From Mixophyes australis (taxonomy: Eukaryota; Chordata; Amphibia; Anura; Limnodynastidae), in contig JAVHZZ010000003.1 in NCBI GenBank assembly GCA_036250195.1, positions 344,387,375 to 344,451,374 on the forward strand: a stretch of DNA of 64,000 bases. The letters are read 5' to 3'. Below the pieces are notes generated by a model. It did no database searches, was not told the origin of the DNA, and saw only the letters and a program-made list of their open reading frames with translations. Shown here one piece after another: positions 12,901-24,560 of the stretch; positions within the stretch are counted from its first letter, which is position 1; every line of letters begins with the position of its first letter. The position numbers and the translations under genes were made by a program.

Positions 12901-13220
12901 TTAGACAATGCTCCTTTCCCTCCCCTCTCTTCTATTCCTCCTACCTGAGAACCCCCCACCCCGTAAGCGAGATACTCACAACCAGAGGAGATATCCTTTA
13001 TCCTTTCTTTAATGGGGTTTATTCTTTCCCCCCATTACTACACTATAACCTGGCATGAGGATACATTTTGTTAATGGTTATTTTGATATACTGTTTCACT
13101 GAATTACAAACCAGTTTTTGTTCGGTCATTGTTCTTTTCAATGTTTTGTTGTTTTCTTCTTTTTCCTATGCCTAACAAAATCAATAAACTTTACTTAAAA
13201 AATTAAATAAAATAAACATA
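9950..13220 (+). pseudogene. L1-like LINE ORF2 remnant with 3' tail
   Basis: Broken frames follow L1 ORF2 order on the + strand. A WEAHKATIRRVLISL segment lies at about 10118-10165. The region before the RT (SIYDPKFITRHFQEYY-like) is at 10450-10505. An RT motif like LKLGSGSGPDGF follows at about 10672-10707. The catalytic region ALDAEKAFDRIAWPFM is at 11046-11093, a TGLPL...EPLAACIHL segment at 11229-11300, and the YADD active site (IALYADDVILTL) at about 11343-11378. The C-terminal part is very decayed. The copy ends in AATAAACTTTACTTAAAAAA followed by A-rich sequence near 13180-13220. There are many stops, so it is inactive. Confidence 0.85.
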
Positions 13221-14695
13221 TTTCAGGATATCTGGCACCCCAAGCTATCTTATTATGAGGTCACTGTTTAACCTTCATCCATATAAGTATTTAAGTTTTT
13301 ACTCTGATATTTTATAAGGTGGACCCTTAGATATGTTTATTGATAGAACCGATCTGGACATATGTCCTCCCCGTCCTTTCCATTACTAGTTTTCCTTCCT
13401 GTCCTCCCCTTCCTTCTCTCACACACTGCTTCTCAACTATCTGATGTTTAGTAGATGTTTTACGATTCTGGATACTTGTGACTTTGACAACTTATGTCAA
13501 TACATTTGTTTCATTATGCAATACTGTGTGGATCACTTTCCTCCCTGCTATGTTTCAAGCAGTTGGTTGAATCTTGGTATCCTCTTCACTTCTCCCTGAT
13601 GCACTTTTTCCTTTTTGCCCCCCCTCCCTCCCCCGCATCCCTTCCTTTTTATTACTTATTTCTGAATCTGCAAAAAACTTCAATTAATTATATTAAAAAC
13701 AAAAAAACAATAGAAAAAAACAAAAATGTTACTAAAAATCTTCTGTTCAGATACATTTTTATGACTGCAATATATAAACAGTTTCATTGGCTATTAATAC
13801 AGTGACATAAAAAGCACAATACCTTGAATAACTTCTTCTGTTTGATTAACAACATGCATCTCCCTTTAGATATCAAGAACCTGCCTTGAAACTTGACCTA
13901 GAGACCTTATCTTATTTAATTAGGATACTCATTTCAACATTTGCTCTGTCTGTTTCATATTGCAAGATGACCTGTTGGAGCTGAGGGTTCATTTAATCAT
14001 GTAGCGTGATCTTTACTTGACATCTTCAGGCTAGCACTATAGAACTGTATCTCAGACTGTAAATTAATCACCTAAATTGCAAGACATTTATTCAGAAGAA
14101 ACATCCCAATAGATTTAAGGCCCCCATCATTATTTGCCGGTTCATGTTACTCTGCATTAATAGCCAATTATTTTTTTAACCTATAGTATAGCGTTAATAA
14201 AATAACTAATGTAGAACTCATACAAGCTTACTACATATTTATTGCAGTAATTTATTCACAAATAGGTGTTTGTGTAAATATTTCAGTCTCTGTACTTGAT
14301 ACCAGGAGCTGATTGTGAATGTAAAGTGGCCATGAAAAATATTCTGATAGTGACCTTATGTTCCAGGCGGGCCAAATTGTCAGCATGTGGGGTCAAGTTG
14401 TCAGTAGGCAAGGCAAGCCGGCAGAGTGAACTCCTAATTGTCCCTGCAGTTTGGACAAAGTCCTGACTGAGTGGGACAGTCCACAAAATTAGGAATATAC
14501 CACTAGCGTCAGGAAAGTTGATAGACAGTAGTGCTCTCTTCTACCTGTTCCTGCAGCTTTTAATGTCTGCTGCTAGTGGTATCTTAAGCTCAGCTGCTAC
14601 TTTCCTGGATCCTGGAATGTTGGGTCCTGTTTGAAAAAGGTATAGATCTATAAGATATGAAAAATAAAGAAACAAGAAAACACATTCTAGGCCTC
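13221..14695. other. Intronic; a second possible L1 3' end, rest unassigned
   Basis: A pyrimidine-rich stretch (13610-13650) followed by A-rich sequence to about 13735 looks like the 3' end of another L1-type copy, but it carries no coding motif. No recognised content in 13740-14690. Confidence 0.3.
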
Positions 14696-14699
14696 CCTT

Positions 14700-15530
14700 C
14701 ACAACAGCCCCAAAAATATATTAATAGTGTTCAAATTTAATAAATAGGCATATTTCCTGCCAGCAAACACCAATATTAAATTAACAGCATTCACATTTAA
14801 TAAATAGACTTTATTGCTCCCAACTAGAGCAAACATAAAATTTATACCATTCACATTTTATAAATATGCTTATTGACCTGCACCCAGCAGCGATATTAAA
14901 TTTGCTTTTAAAACATAGGACTGTTTCCTCCCAACCAACCCTGACATTAAATACAGTATTCAAATTTAATAAATAGGCCTACTTCCCATTAAACAGCCCC
15001 GTCATTAAATTACTAGCATCCACACTTAATAGGACTATTTACAGCAATTAGGAGGTGACATTAAATTTATAGTATTCAAATGTAATAGGCCTATTTACCC
15101 TCAACCAGCACCAACACTAGACTAATAGCACTCACATTTAATAAAGAATCTATTTTCCCCAACCATCCACACCCATAAATAAAAATAATTTTAATTAATG
15201 GCCGATTTACCCCCAAACAGCCCTGATAAAGAGGCCTATCTCCCCTGAGCCAGCCTTAACATCAAACTAATAGTACTCACATGTAATAAATAGGCCTCCC
15301 TCCTTCACAGCTCTCCACACATTCAGTTAATAGCCCTCAAACCACCCCAACATTAAATTGATAGTCTGCTAATGTCAACTTAAATAGTCCCCATCAGGAC
15401 CCCACTAAATAGCATTCTCTATCACCATCACCTAAACATTAATTATACCTATTCTCCCATTAAATGAATAACCCATGCAACCCCACATACCTGTGTCAAC
15501 CACATTAAATTAAGATCCTTCCCACACTTA
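14700..15530. repeat. Degenerate ~60-bp tandem array
   Basis: About thirteen diverged units share a pattern near AACATTAAATTAATAGTATTCACATTTAATAAATAGGCCTATTTACCCCCAACCAGCCCC, given here only as a description of the period. The clearest anchors are TTTAATAAATAG (about 14736, 14800 and 14968) and ACATTAAAT. Copies differ by many substitutions and small indels, so the array is old. Confidence 0.75.
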
Positions 15531-16005
15531 CTTTTTTCCATCTGAGGCTGCAGAAGGCAGACACCTCTGTATTCCTCTCTTGCTACTTGAACATGTGGGA
15601 TGTGCATTTGTCAGGTAACATGTGACTTGCTGCCATTGGAGGCAGGCTGGCACATGTAGAGGGGAAGAAAGGGAAGAGAGGGCTAGGAATGGATCAGTGT
15701 AATATGCACTGCACATACAAAACAGTGCCTGGTTCCAGCGATGGGACCAGACATTGGGAAGTACACTAATGCTGGGCTGGCCCCAAAAAGCTTGGCCTAC
15801 CCAGGACAAGGCTATGATTCATTGATGCCCTCCTGTCCTAGGTAAAGAAACAAAACAGACCTAAGATGGCCCCATGACATCAACTCCCAGTGAAGTCTAT
15901 GTCCAATCGGCCCCTAATGTCATATATCTACAGAGTACTTTATGTGTCTTTATTTTAGATTTTCTTTGTGTTGTAACTTTATTTTTACATTGTCATGTCT
16001 TGTAG

Positions 16006-16080
16006 GAGCATCTGTAACACAGGAATTCGTAAATTTCCAGATGTCACAAAAATCTTCTCTGTGGAATTAAATTTAATTTT
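16006..16080 (+). CDS. LHCGR: LHCGR exon 5 (leucine-rich repeat)
   Basis: A 75-nt internal exon. The acceptor AG is at 16004-16005 and the donor GTAAGT starts at 16081. Both ends are in phase 2, as in all leucine-rich-repeat exons of this receptor family. It encodes [20 protein letters not shown] followed by LNLI, which is close to the LHCGR repeat containing the CNTGIRxFPDVTK core. The repeat is one strand of the curved hormone-binding ectodomain. Length matches family exon 5 exactly. Exons 1-4 (signal peptide, N-terminal cysteine cluster and first repeats) were not found in the preceding 16 kb and presumably lie upstream of the window. Confidence 0.96.
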
Positions 16081-16097
16081 GTAAGTAATACTCTATG

Positions 16098-16225
16098 TTA
16101 TATTATTATTATTATTATATATAGCACCATCTTATTCAAAAAAACAATACATTGATTACAATATAGAACACACCATGTGACAGATGGAGGAATGACCCAG
16201 CTTACAAGAGCATACAAACCAATAG
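16098..16225 (-). repeat. Retroposon with GTAAGC...ATATAAATAAA-type 3' domain, fragment
   Basis: On the minus strand this reads a GCTCTTGTAAGCTGGGTC segment, then a variable part, then GGTGCTATATATAATAATAA. The same order occurs at the 3' end of the SINE at 17457-17885 and in the insert at 59422-59636. Confidence 0.55.
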
Positions 16226-16406
16226 AAAACAAGGTAGTTATGCAGAATGTACAAGTGCATTGTAGTACTCAGTTGTACTGTGTGAACAAGCAACAAATAC
16301 AGATAGTGCTTATGGATGACAATGGAAATTGTAGTACTTCATAAAATAAGATTAGCCCCAACAATGGGTTAAATTGCACCCATCCCCTCCAGTCATTTGT
16401 ATAGAC

Positions 16407-16599
16407 CAGGGTTTCCCAAACCCAGTCCTCAGAGCTCCCCAACAGTGCAGGTTTTCTGGATCACATGTGACATATTTAGGACCACCTGTGGATGTGTTAC
16501 AATGTGTCAGTCAGTAATGAATACACCTGTCCTCCAGCAAGGAGATATGAAAAACCTGCACTGTTGGGGAGCCCTAAGGACTGGGTTTGGGAAACCCTG
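16407..16599. mobile_element. hAT-type MITE with 8-bp target duplication
   Basis: A 193-bp element with inverted arms of about 50 bp. Left end: CAGGGTTTCCCAAACCCAGT. Right end: the complement, ...TTTGGGAAACCCTG. It is flanked by an exact 8-bp duplication GTATAGAC at 16399-16406 and 16600-16607. An 8-bp duplication with CAGGG-type ends is characteristic of the hAT superfamily. It has no coding capacity. It lies in intron 5. Confidence 0.9.
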
Positions 16600-17456
16600 G
16601 TATAGACTGTGCCAATAACCAGCCTGTCAACTCACTAGAATATAGTGACATCAATCAATTTGTGATGTCAATAGATTTTAGTGATTTGATACCGTAGGCC
16701 AGTGGTTCATTACTTGTTGTGAAACACCTATCACAAGATTCATATTCTCACAACACTCCAATGTTAAAATATAATGAAATAATAGAATCGCTGACCCCAG
16801 GACCTTAATCTGTGCTGTCATATAATGACAACCTGCCAGCGAATTCCCCAATGTCAATAACAGACCCACCATCATTATAATTATTTAAAGTGACCTCTGT
16901 GTGCTAAAAGATAAAGTAGTATGCACTTCCATATTTTAATAGGAAATCCCAGTGATGTTTAAGTGATTTGTATTTAAATTATACAATTTATCCTAACTTT
17001 ACACCTACCTACAATATTACCAAAAGTGCTATAAAAGTTTGGGTTACGTTTACATTATTTTGGTTGCATTAACTGCATAAAATAAAAAAAGTTTATTTTT
17101 GTGACTTTGCCCATATTTTCTCTCTAATGCTAATTGTAGTGAACATAGATTAATTAGTTATAAGGATTAACCAATAACATAAGTGTGGGGAATAAGGCCT
17201 AATCACAACTGCATTGTAAATGCTGTGTCAAATGAAGCCATTTATAATTTGTTTTTCTTTGTAAGTCAAATGCAAGTGACTTCAAAGCAGAGCCCTGCTA
17301 TCAAATGGACTGTGTTTATTTGGTGGCTCTGCACATCCCTGTGTTAAGAGATAACAACATAATTTTAAGGGGAAATTGAGCAGCTTCAAAGGCCCCTGGA
17401 GTGATATACATCCTGACATAGGGGAGTTTAGGGGACAGTCACCTAGAGAGACTTTG

Positions 17457-17885
17457 GGCAGCACCGTGGTAAGCAGTTATGCCTCACAGTGATGGGGTCA
17501 CGAGTTCAATTCCCTACCATGGCCTTATCTGTGTGATGTTTGCATGGGTTTCCTCCCACAACCAAAACATACTAGTAGGTCAGTGATGGATAACCTGTGA
17601 CACTCCAGGTGTTGTGAAACTACAAGCCCCAGCATGCTTTGCCAGTAGAAAACTAGCTGATATCTGGCAAAGCATGCTAGGGCTTGTAGTTTCACAACAC
17701 CTGGAGTGTCACAGGTTAGCCATCACTGTAGTAGGTTAATTGGCTGCTATCAAAGTGAGCCTAGTCTATCTGTGTGTGTGTGTGTTAGGGAATTTAGACT
17801 GTAAGCTCTATTGGGGCAGAGACTCATGTGAGTGAGTTCTCTGTACGTTGCAGAATTAGTGACACTATATAAATAAATGATGGGG
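17457..17885 (+). mobile_element. tRNA-derived SINE, interrupted by a MITE
   Basis: The head (GCAGCACCGTGGTAAGCAGT, then CACGAGTTCAATTCCC at about 17507) resembles an RNA polymerase III A box and B box. The middle includes GTTTGCATGGGTTTCCTCCC. The 3' domain reads TAGACTGTAAGCTCTATTGG, then GCAGAATTAGTGACACTATATAAATAAATGA (positions 17850-17880). A foldback element at 17581-17728 splits it at ACTAGTAGGT/TAATTGGCTGC, so the body was ~280 bp before insertion. It is noncoding and lies in intron 5. Confidence 0.8.
17581..17728. mobile_element. hAT-type foldback MITE nested in the SINE
   Basis: A 148-bp palindrome from CAGTGATGG to CCATCACTG. The arms include TGTGACACTCCAGGTGTTGT and CTACAAGCCC(C)AGCATGCTTTGCCAG. 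An exact 8-bp duplication TAGTAGGT at 17573-17580 and 17729-17736 comes from the SINE sequence itself, which proves the order of insertion. A decayed relative lies at 49701-49785. Confidence 0.92.
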
Positions 17886-18248
17886 GAGCCATTCACAAGG
17901 AGATCACATAAGAAATTGCTATATTTTGTATAGGCAAATATATTTCAGTTTCCAAAATACCACTTCAAATCAATAAAAGTAGTGAACTACCACATATTCA
18001 TAAATAGCATGATGCAGGGCAGCACATATGTCAAATAAAGCATACAGTCACACAGAGAAGTTGAGGAAATTAATATAAGCTCAACTCATACACTGGACCT
18101 AGGTCTGTTTGGCATCAATAAGTTGGCAAATTTGTAGTAGATCTATTAATAATAAAATTGGGTCTGCATGAAACTCCACAGGAAAGTTAGGTCACATAGT
18201 AGAATTGGGTACTAAATCAGGAAACAAGCAAATTGTGGTTGTAAATAG

Positions 18249-18970
18249 TGTTACAGACCACAACCCCCAGAGGTGGAGAAAGGTGTAAAAGTATCTTTAA
18301 AAAGCCTATACCATTTACAAGAAATTGTCAGCTCTTGCGCATCAATCTAATTTAAGGACTGTCTATCTCTTCCGTCTGCCCCAGGCATACAGATTATTAT
18401 ACGCAAATTATGCTCTGTACTCATCTCATTATAACGGTTATGTAATTTGTCTTTATTTGTATGTTAATTCTTTATTGTTTTCATAACCTGTAAGCATTGT
18501 ACCTTTTGTATATTAAATCTAAAAATTAATAAGTGCTGTCCTTATTGCTCTAAATGAATTCACTGTCTGTTTAGAAGAGAGAGATTGCTTGGCTGGATTA
18601 ACCATTTGGATACCAATGTGTGAAGTGTTAACTATTTTAGCTACCAGAGCACAGAGTGTGCGCAATTTGGTAATTGAGTCATACATATGCTACGGGCCTT
18701 TTACATAGCTGGTGGCAGTTGCGGAGAGGTGTGTCTGTGTTGGGAAAGGGACCAGCTAAATCGGTAGCTTAACAGAGAGGTGAGTGCGAGACTTAGGCTG
18801 GAATCCTGTGTGTTCCTTTACAGTAAGCTTCCAAGTCACAAGTGCGCAGAGTGCGATTTGTGACAGGTAAAGGTAGTCAGGAGAGGTTTCCTAACAAAAC
18901 AGAGGTGATATATTGTTTCACTGTGTGAAAATAGGATAAGATAATAAATCAGGTAGAGGCTAGAAGTGGC
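18249..18970 (+). repeat. Probable LTR plus leader of an LTR retroelement
   Basis: A TG...CA segment (18249-18705, ~457 bp) contains an ATTAAA poly(A)-like signal near 18511. It is followed four bases later by TGGTGGCAGTTGCGGAGAGG, which is placed and shaped like a tRNA primer binding site with leader. No second LTR and no coding remnant were seen, so this may be a fragment. The class (retrovirus-like or other) cannot be told. Confidence 0.4.
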
Positions 18971-19541
18971 TTTCCCTGACACGCATAAAAATATATTTAA
19001 TATAGTACACCACTATATTAAAGTCTTGCTATATGTCTTCTAAAAAGAATAAAATAAAATGTGATGAATTTGACTCATAATAAAGAGAAGTTAATCCCGG
19101 TGAAGCCAAGACAGTGCGAAACACAAAAATTGCTCCGATCCTTAAGATGCAAACTCCAGACATGTCAGGGATATATCTGAGTAAATCTGAAAGCCAATGT
19201 GAATTACAGCTCATTTGTTCCATTCATATTTAAAGACCTGCTATTCAAAAATTCTTACAACACATGAAGCCTGACAGAAATGTGCTGTGGCATAAAATCA
19301 ATGATGTGGGCTCAATATTGGCTTTGCCCAGAAAATAACAGGCATACTTCGAGTAGTGTTGATTTATTTACATGCATCTGCTTTTTTTTTTTTTTAACAA
19401 TTTTGTTACTTGTTCAAATAGTTTCAGGCTGTTGTGTTATTTACATACATTTATTTTTTTTTTGGGGGGGGGGGGATTTAACTGAATCACATGGCCTTCT
19501 AATTTTATCTGCATTTTTAAATGTATTTCTTTTTTCCACAG

Positions 19542-19619
19542 AGAGATTTATGATAATCTGCATATATCAACAATACCAGCAAATGCTTTTCAAGGGATGA
19601 ACAATGAATCTTTAACATT
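19542..19619 (+). CDS. LHCGR: LHCGR exon 6 (leucine-rich repeat)
   Basis: A 78-nt exon, phase 2 at both ends, with acceptor TTCCACAG ending at 19541 and donor GTAAGT from 19620. It encodes [20 protein letters not shown] followed by NESLT. The [20 protein letters not shown] core is a hallmark of this repeat in LHCGR. The NES tripeptide is a potential N-glycosylation sequon conserved in the mammalian receptor. The length equals that of family exon 6, the only 78-nt member of the repeat set. Intron 5 upstream is 3.46 kb. Confidence 0.97.
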
Positions 19620-22088
19620 GTAAGTGAGACATAAACAAAACCCTAACCAAACGTGTTTTGCACATTGTGGGACTCAAGTTAAGTTGAATGCAATTTGCAT
19701 TCGTTGCAGAACATGCTTTTTTAAATCTGAGCATGCGCATACAACACTATTTGCGAGGTAGTGCTTTGTGCGCTAGGGCAGAAGTAAAAAAAAGTGTATT
19801 TCATATCACAAATGCAATTTGTGTACATCTTAACAAGAGCCCTTGTGTCTGTCATGTAATAGGATTATGTGACATTGTTAGACTATTTGAACTAAACCGT
19901 TCTGGATCCAAGGTAGAAGAAGGGTACCTAAAACATAACCAAAAGTGTTAATGCAACATACATTAACAAAACAACCAGCAAATGTATTTAATTTATAAAT
20001 AAGTTGTCCAGTTTTGATCAACTCCTTCTAAAAACCAATAACCCCTCTCACTTAAAATTATAATAATAATGATATTAACATAAACCATAGATAAATAAAT
20101 ACAATTAAGTGGTTTAATAATGGTGATTAAATTGCTTGGTAATTGAAAATAATATGGTTCTTTAAAGAAGAACACTCAAGAGACAAATAAGCTATATGAA
20201 CGTTGTAGCTAAAAGTAGCAAGTTTCAGCATTTTTGTAGTCGAGCAAGTGATTTTCATGTAAACAATCAGAGGAGGAAATTATTTCACTCTTTTCTGTCA
20301 AGTGATTTTGTAGCTGTGCAGCGTTTGTTGCTTAGTTTAACTGCTTAAGTTTAAGTGTGTTCTAATCGAAAATATTATGGTGAGACTATACATACAAACC
20401 ATGTTAATGTACCTTTGTAACCTCCTGAGCCTGTAGCTGTCCTCCTTTTACCTGGTCAACCTTGGCTTTCCCAAGGATGTGTAGAGCTAAAGGTACCATT
20501 ATGAGAGGTGGAGAGGATACTTTGGTTTAATAGAATAGATTGTCCACACAGTTCATTTCAGTTGCTGAATTAATAAACGTATCTAGAAATCATATGTCTC
20601 CTATCCCCAAGCACTACCTTGCAATGGACTTACTTCCTGTCCTGCTGGCCTCTATAGAATCTATCCAGTAGGCTTTTCAGGCAAGGACATGTGGTCAAAC
20701 CATCTTCAGACAACCAGCAGTCATCCTGCTGTTCCATATCCACTGAACAAGACCATATGGTGGCCAGACTATAGATACATAAACTTATTTCAGCTCCAAT
20801 TCAACTTCTTTGGAAACAAAATAAAATGCAACTATTAGCACTGGTCCTCTTGTGACATGTTTGGTGAGTAGATTATTTACAGTGAATTAAGCTGAGATTA
20901 GGACAAATGGAAGATATTAGGACAACTGTTTTTTTTAGAACCAGGTCAGTTCTTATACCCCAGTACCGGCACACATCTCTGGCACTCTAGCATGCACCCA
21001 CAGAGGAACATCTAGAAAAGCAAACAAGAGATGCATGTGAACCACTAAGTAGAAGAGCAAGCTGAGCTGTAATCTGTCATCTCAGAAGGAAAGCACAAAA
21101 TTATCTGTGACAGAGGCTTGTCCAAGGACGAACAATGACTGGTACTGTTAATATAAGGGCAAAAAGGCAAGGACATAGCTATCATAGGTGCAGCTGCTAC
21201 AGACCCACAGCTGAGGATGCGACTATGCAACTTTTTCACCATTGGGCAGTACATGGGGGGCCCTTACAAAAGTTTGCCATGGGGCCCACAAATGTCTTGT
21301 TACACCTCTGAACAAAGATTCAAGATGGCTTTAACAATATGAAGCGGCGGCCGAGCGTCTTCCAGTTCTGGACCCTCCTGATGACAGCCCTGGTGATATG
21401 AAATATGTAATGGGAATGGAAGTGAATGTAATTTTGAGTTTTACCATGAAGGCAGTAGTAGAAGTGGCGATATGGCATACCACCGTATACTTCGACCCTT
21501 GGGAACTGTTAATATAGGTCATAGCTTTCTAAAGCTGAGTGTGGAACTACTAAGAAAAACAAGAATGTGCTCATTCCAGAGGCTTTCCATTCCCAAAACC
21601 GAAGGGAGATGTTAGTGGCACCTCTGATCTCTCACACATATTACAAACACACTTGTAATGAAAACTGCCTAGGGCTGATACATGAACATTACCACATGTG
21701 AGAGTACTAATAATAAGACAAGAGCCTCACTATTCCCATGACTCTAAGTAAAATTACAGCAGCCAATAGTCAATTCTAATATATACAACCAGAATTAGAG
21801 TTTCTCTCCTACAAAAAGAACTTCACATTACTTCCCCATAGCAGGTTTTAAAGTACAGACCATAGACCCTAGTTGTAGGCCAGAGTAGGAAGGCTCCAAT
21901 AAAAATGTTATAGGAAAGCTTTAATGTAAGGTGTAAGTTTATCAAGGAGTAATTACTCATCTCATAGTAGGTAAAGTTACTTTATAATCTGTATCTTTGT
22001 ACAACGTTCCAAAATTGTTAAGAAAACCATTTGGTGGTTTAATGTGTTCTGTAGGAGTAACCATCTTTCTGACATATTCATATTACAG
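19620..22088. other. Intron 6; mostly unassigned
   Basis: A stretch at about 21130-21320 (GGGGGGCCCTTACAAAAG, then CCATGGGGCCCACAAATG and TTGTTACACCTCTG) looks like part of a high-copy interspersed repeat, but its class is unclear. Nothing else was recognised. Confidence 0.35.
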
Positions 22089-22157
22089 GAAACTTTCCAG
22101 GAATGGATTTGAAGAAATACAAAACTATGCATTCAATGGAACAAAACTGGATCAATT
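22089..22157 (+). CDS. LHCGR: LHCGR exon 7 (leucine-rich repeat)
   Basis: A 69-nt exon, phase 2 on both sides, with acceptor ATTACAG ending at 22088 and a donor GTAGGT from 22158. The donor has G at the fourth intron position instead of the A usual in this gene. It encodes KLSRNGFEEIQNYAFNGTKL followed by DQ. This aligns with the mammalian repeat containing NGFEEVQSHAFNGT. FNGT keeps a potential N-glycosylation site. The length equals the family's exon 7, its shortest repeat exon. Confidence 0.96.
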
Positions 22158-22412
22158 GTAGGTATATAAATGTCTTAAGCAATTCACTTATCACAGGTTA
22201 CTTATGGAATGTGAACGTTGACATACTGCACAAAATGAACTGAATTATTTTATTATGTTACTCTATACGTGAACATAGAGAAATGTTATTTTGTACTGTG
22301 GAATACAGTTCAAAAAGTAAAGCTGGGATGGGCAGTCTGTGTCACACTAACTGCTCATAAACGTCCATCTAACGCACCTGTGTGCAGCTCTAAAACAGCT
22401 GGAATAACACAC

Positions 22413-23760
22413 TGTAAAAGTTCTGAGAATGATACAAGTATTGGTTTTCACAAAGATTTCTGCTTCAGTGTCTTTTTAGACCTTTTTGTCAGAAGTGTCA
22501 AAGGCTTTTATTGACAATTACATTAAATTTATGCAAAGAGTCAATATTTGCAGTGTTGACCCTTCCTTTTGAAGACCTCTGCAATTCGCCCTGGCATGCT
22601 GTCAATCAACTTCTGGGCCACAAGTTCTCAATGGGATTAAGGTCTGGGCAGTTTTCTGGCCATGGACCCAAAATTTCGATGTCCAAGTCACTTAGTTATC
22701 ACTTTTGCCTTATGGCAAGGTGCTCCATCATGCTGGAAAAGGCATTGTTCGTCACCAAACTGTTTTGGGATGATTGTGAGAAGTTGCTCTTGGAGGATGT
22801 TTTGGTACCATTCTTTATTCATGGCTGTGTTCTTAGGCAAAACTGTGAGTGAGCCCACTCCCTTGGCTGAGAAGCATCCCCACACATGAATAGTCACAGG
22901 ATGCTTTACTGCTGGCATGACACAGGACATTTTTCCAGACGACCCAAACAATCTGAATGGGGATTCATCAGAGAAAATGACTTTACCCCATTCCTCAGCA
23001 GTCCAATCCCTATACCTTTTGCAGAATATCAGTCTGTCCCTGATATTTTTCCTGGAGAGAAATGGCTTCTTTGCACGCCTTCTTGACAATAGGCCATCCT
23101 CCAAAAGTCTTTACTTCACTGTGCGTGCAGATGCACTCTCACACCTGTCTGCTGCCTTTCCTGAGCAAGCTCTGCACTGGTGATGCCCTGATCCCGCATC
23201 TAAATCAACTTTAGGAGACAGTCCTCACACTTGCTGGATGTTCTTGTGTGCCCTGAAGCCTTCTTCACAACTATTGAACCTCTCTTCTTGTAGTTCTTGA
23301 TAATTCGATAAATGGTTGATTTAGGTGCAATCTTGCTAGCAGAAATATCCCTGTCTGTGAAGCCCTTTTTGTGCAATGATGATCACACGTATTTCCTTGC
23401 AAGTAACCATGGTAACAGAGAAAGAACTAGGATTTCAAGCACCAGTCTGTTATTCTAACTCAATCAGCATGACAGAGTGATCTCCAGCCTTGTCCTCGTC
23501 AACACTCTCACCTGTGTTAACGAGAGAATCACTGACCTGATGTCAGCTGGTCCTTTTGTGGCATGGCTGAAATGCAGTGGAAATGTTTTTGAGATAAATT
23601 TCATTATCACGGCAAAGAGGGATTTTGAAATTAATTGCAATTCATCTGACCACTCTTCATGACATTCAGAAGTATATGCAAATTGCCATCATAAAAACTG
23701 AGACAGCAGAAAAATAATATTTGTGTCATTCTCAAAACTTTTGGCCATGACTTTATACTG
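22413..23760 (-). mobile_element. Tc1/mariner transposon with decayed transposase
   Basis: The right inverted repeat ends ...CTTTATACTG at 23760, followed by TA. The element therefore starts CAGTATAAAGTCATGGCCAA on the minus strand. The left repeat is decayed around 22413-22445 (AAAAGTTCTGAGAATGATAC). Transposase starts at a minus-strand ATG at 23410 (MVTCKEIRV...), hits early stops, then has a longer open stretch at 22688-23104 with VIFSDESPF (first catalytic Asp) and CLFQHDGAPCHKA (second Asp). After another break comes [11 protein letters not shown] near 22630 (the final Glu). This is the DD34E arrangement. It lies in intron 7. Confidence 0.88.
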
Positions 23761-24109
23761 TATATAATTATGTTACGATTTGGTATAGTAGATAAATACT
23801 ATAATGTGAAATACCATTATATGACGAGTAAATAGATATAAAAATCATCATACAAAAGGACATACTGCATCTCCAGTTTCTCAAAAAAACAGAAAGGAAC
23901 TGGTGTAAGTTTATTATTATTATTACTATAATATTATTATTATTGTTATTTATTTGTAATAAGTGTCTACTGGCATTCTTGCTCCAAAGCTATAGGAGCT
24001 GATCAACAACATCCTGGAGGGGGGCAGCCTTTGACTCAGCCACTACAAGGGCCAATATAGTGGGTATCACAAATCTGCTTGCAACCCGAGCTTGTGTAGC
24101 CTACTAAAT

Positions 24110-24560
24110 GTGGTTTAAAAGTCTTTCCAAAAATCCTAGCTACCCGCTTCAACCCCATCCTTCCTTCATTGTTGTACCCAGACCAAGTGGGCTTTGTCCT
24201 TGGCCACTAGATTCAGAAAACACCAGAAACAGAACTGACATACTCCCTGATATATACAAAAGTTAGTGTCCTACTATTCTCATGGCCCTTGAGACAAGAC
24301 AAGGCTGTCCCCTCTTGTCTACACAGTATCATCAGCTTTTTCAAACTAACTGGCCTCCATTGCTATCCAAAATCAAGATGGACCATAGAACATGGGATAA
24401 GCAATTCACCTGGATTGGCGATATCAACTCCTTTGTTTCAAACCGCACTTCTAAATTTAAATATTAACCTTCATTTGGGCTAAAAGACTTTACTTGCTGC
24501 AGAAGTTTACAAGGAGGGGGCCTGGGCATCCAGACTTAGAAAATAATATATGGTGATGCA
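24110..24560 (+). pseudogene. L1-like LINE fragment
   Basis: Fragments of a reverse transcriptase are visible on the + strand: PRPSGLCPWPL near 24176 (from a DQVGFVxGR-type motif), then LETRQGCPLLS at 24285-24317 (the L1 T/RQGCPLSPLLF motif). A late fragment KDFTCCRSLQGGGLGIQT follows at about 24483-24537. There are many stops. It is too short to place within L1 families. Confidence 0.55.

Noticed and set aside
6840..16000. LHCGR exons 1-4
   Set aside because: No segment resembling the NTKNLRYIEPGAF-type repeats with phase-2 splice sites was found; they are probably upstream of the window.
17457..17530. A tRNA gene
   Set aside because: It has A- and B-box-like sequence but no cloverleaf with an intact acceptor stem, and it continues into a SINE body.
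22511..22889. Plus-strand open frames at 22.5-23.2 kb as genes
   Set aside because: They are the antisense of the Tc1 transposase remnant.
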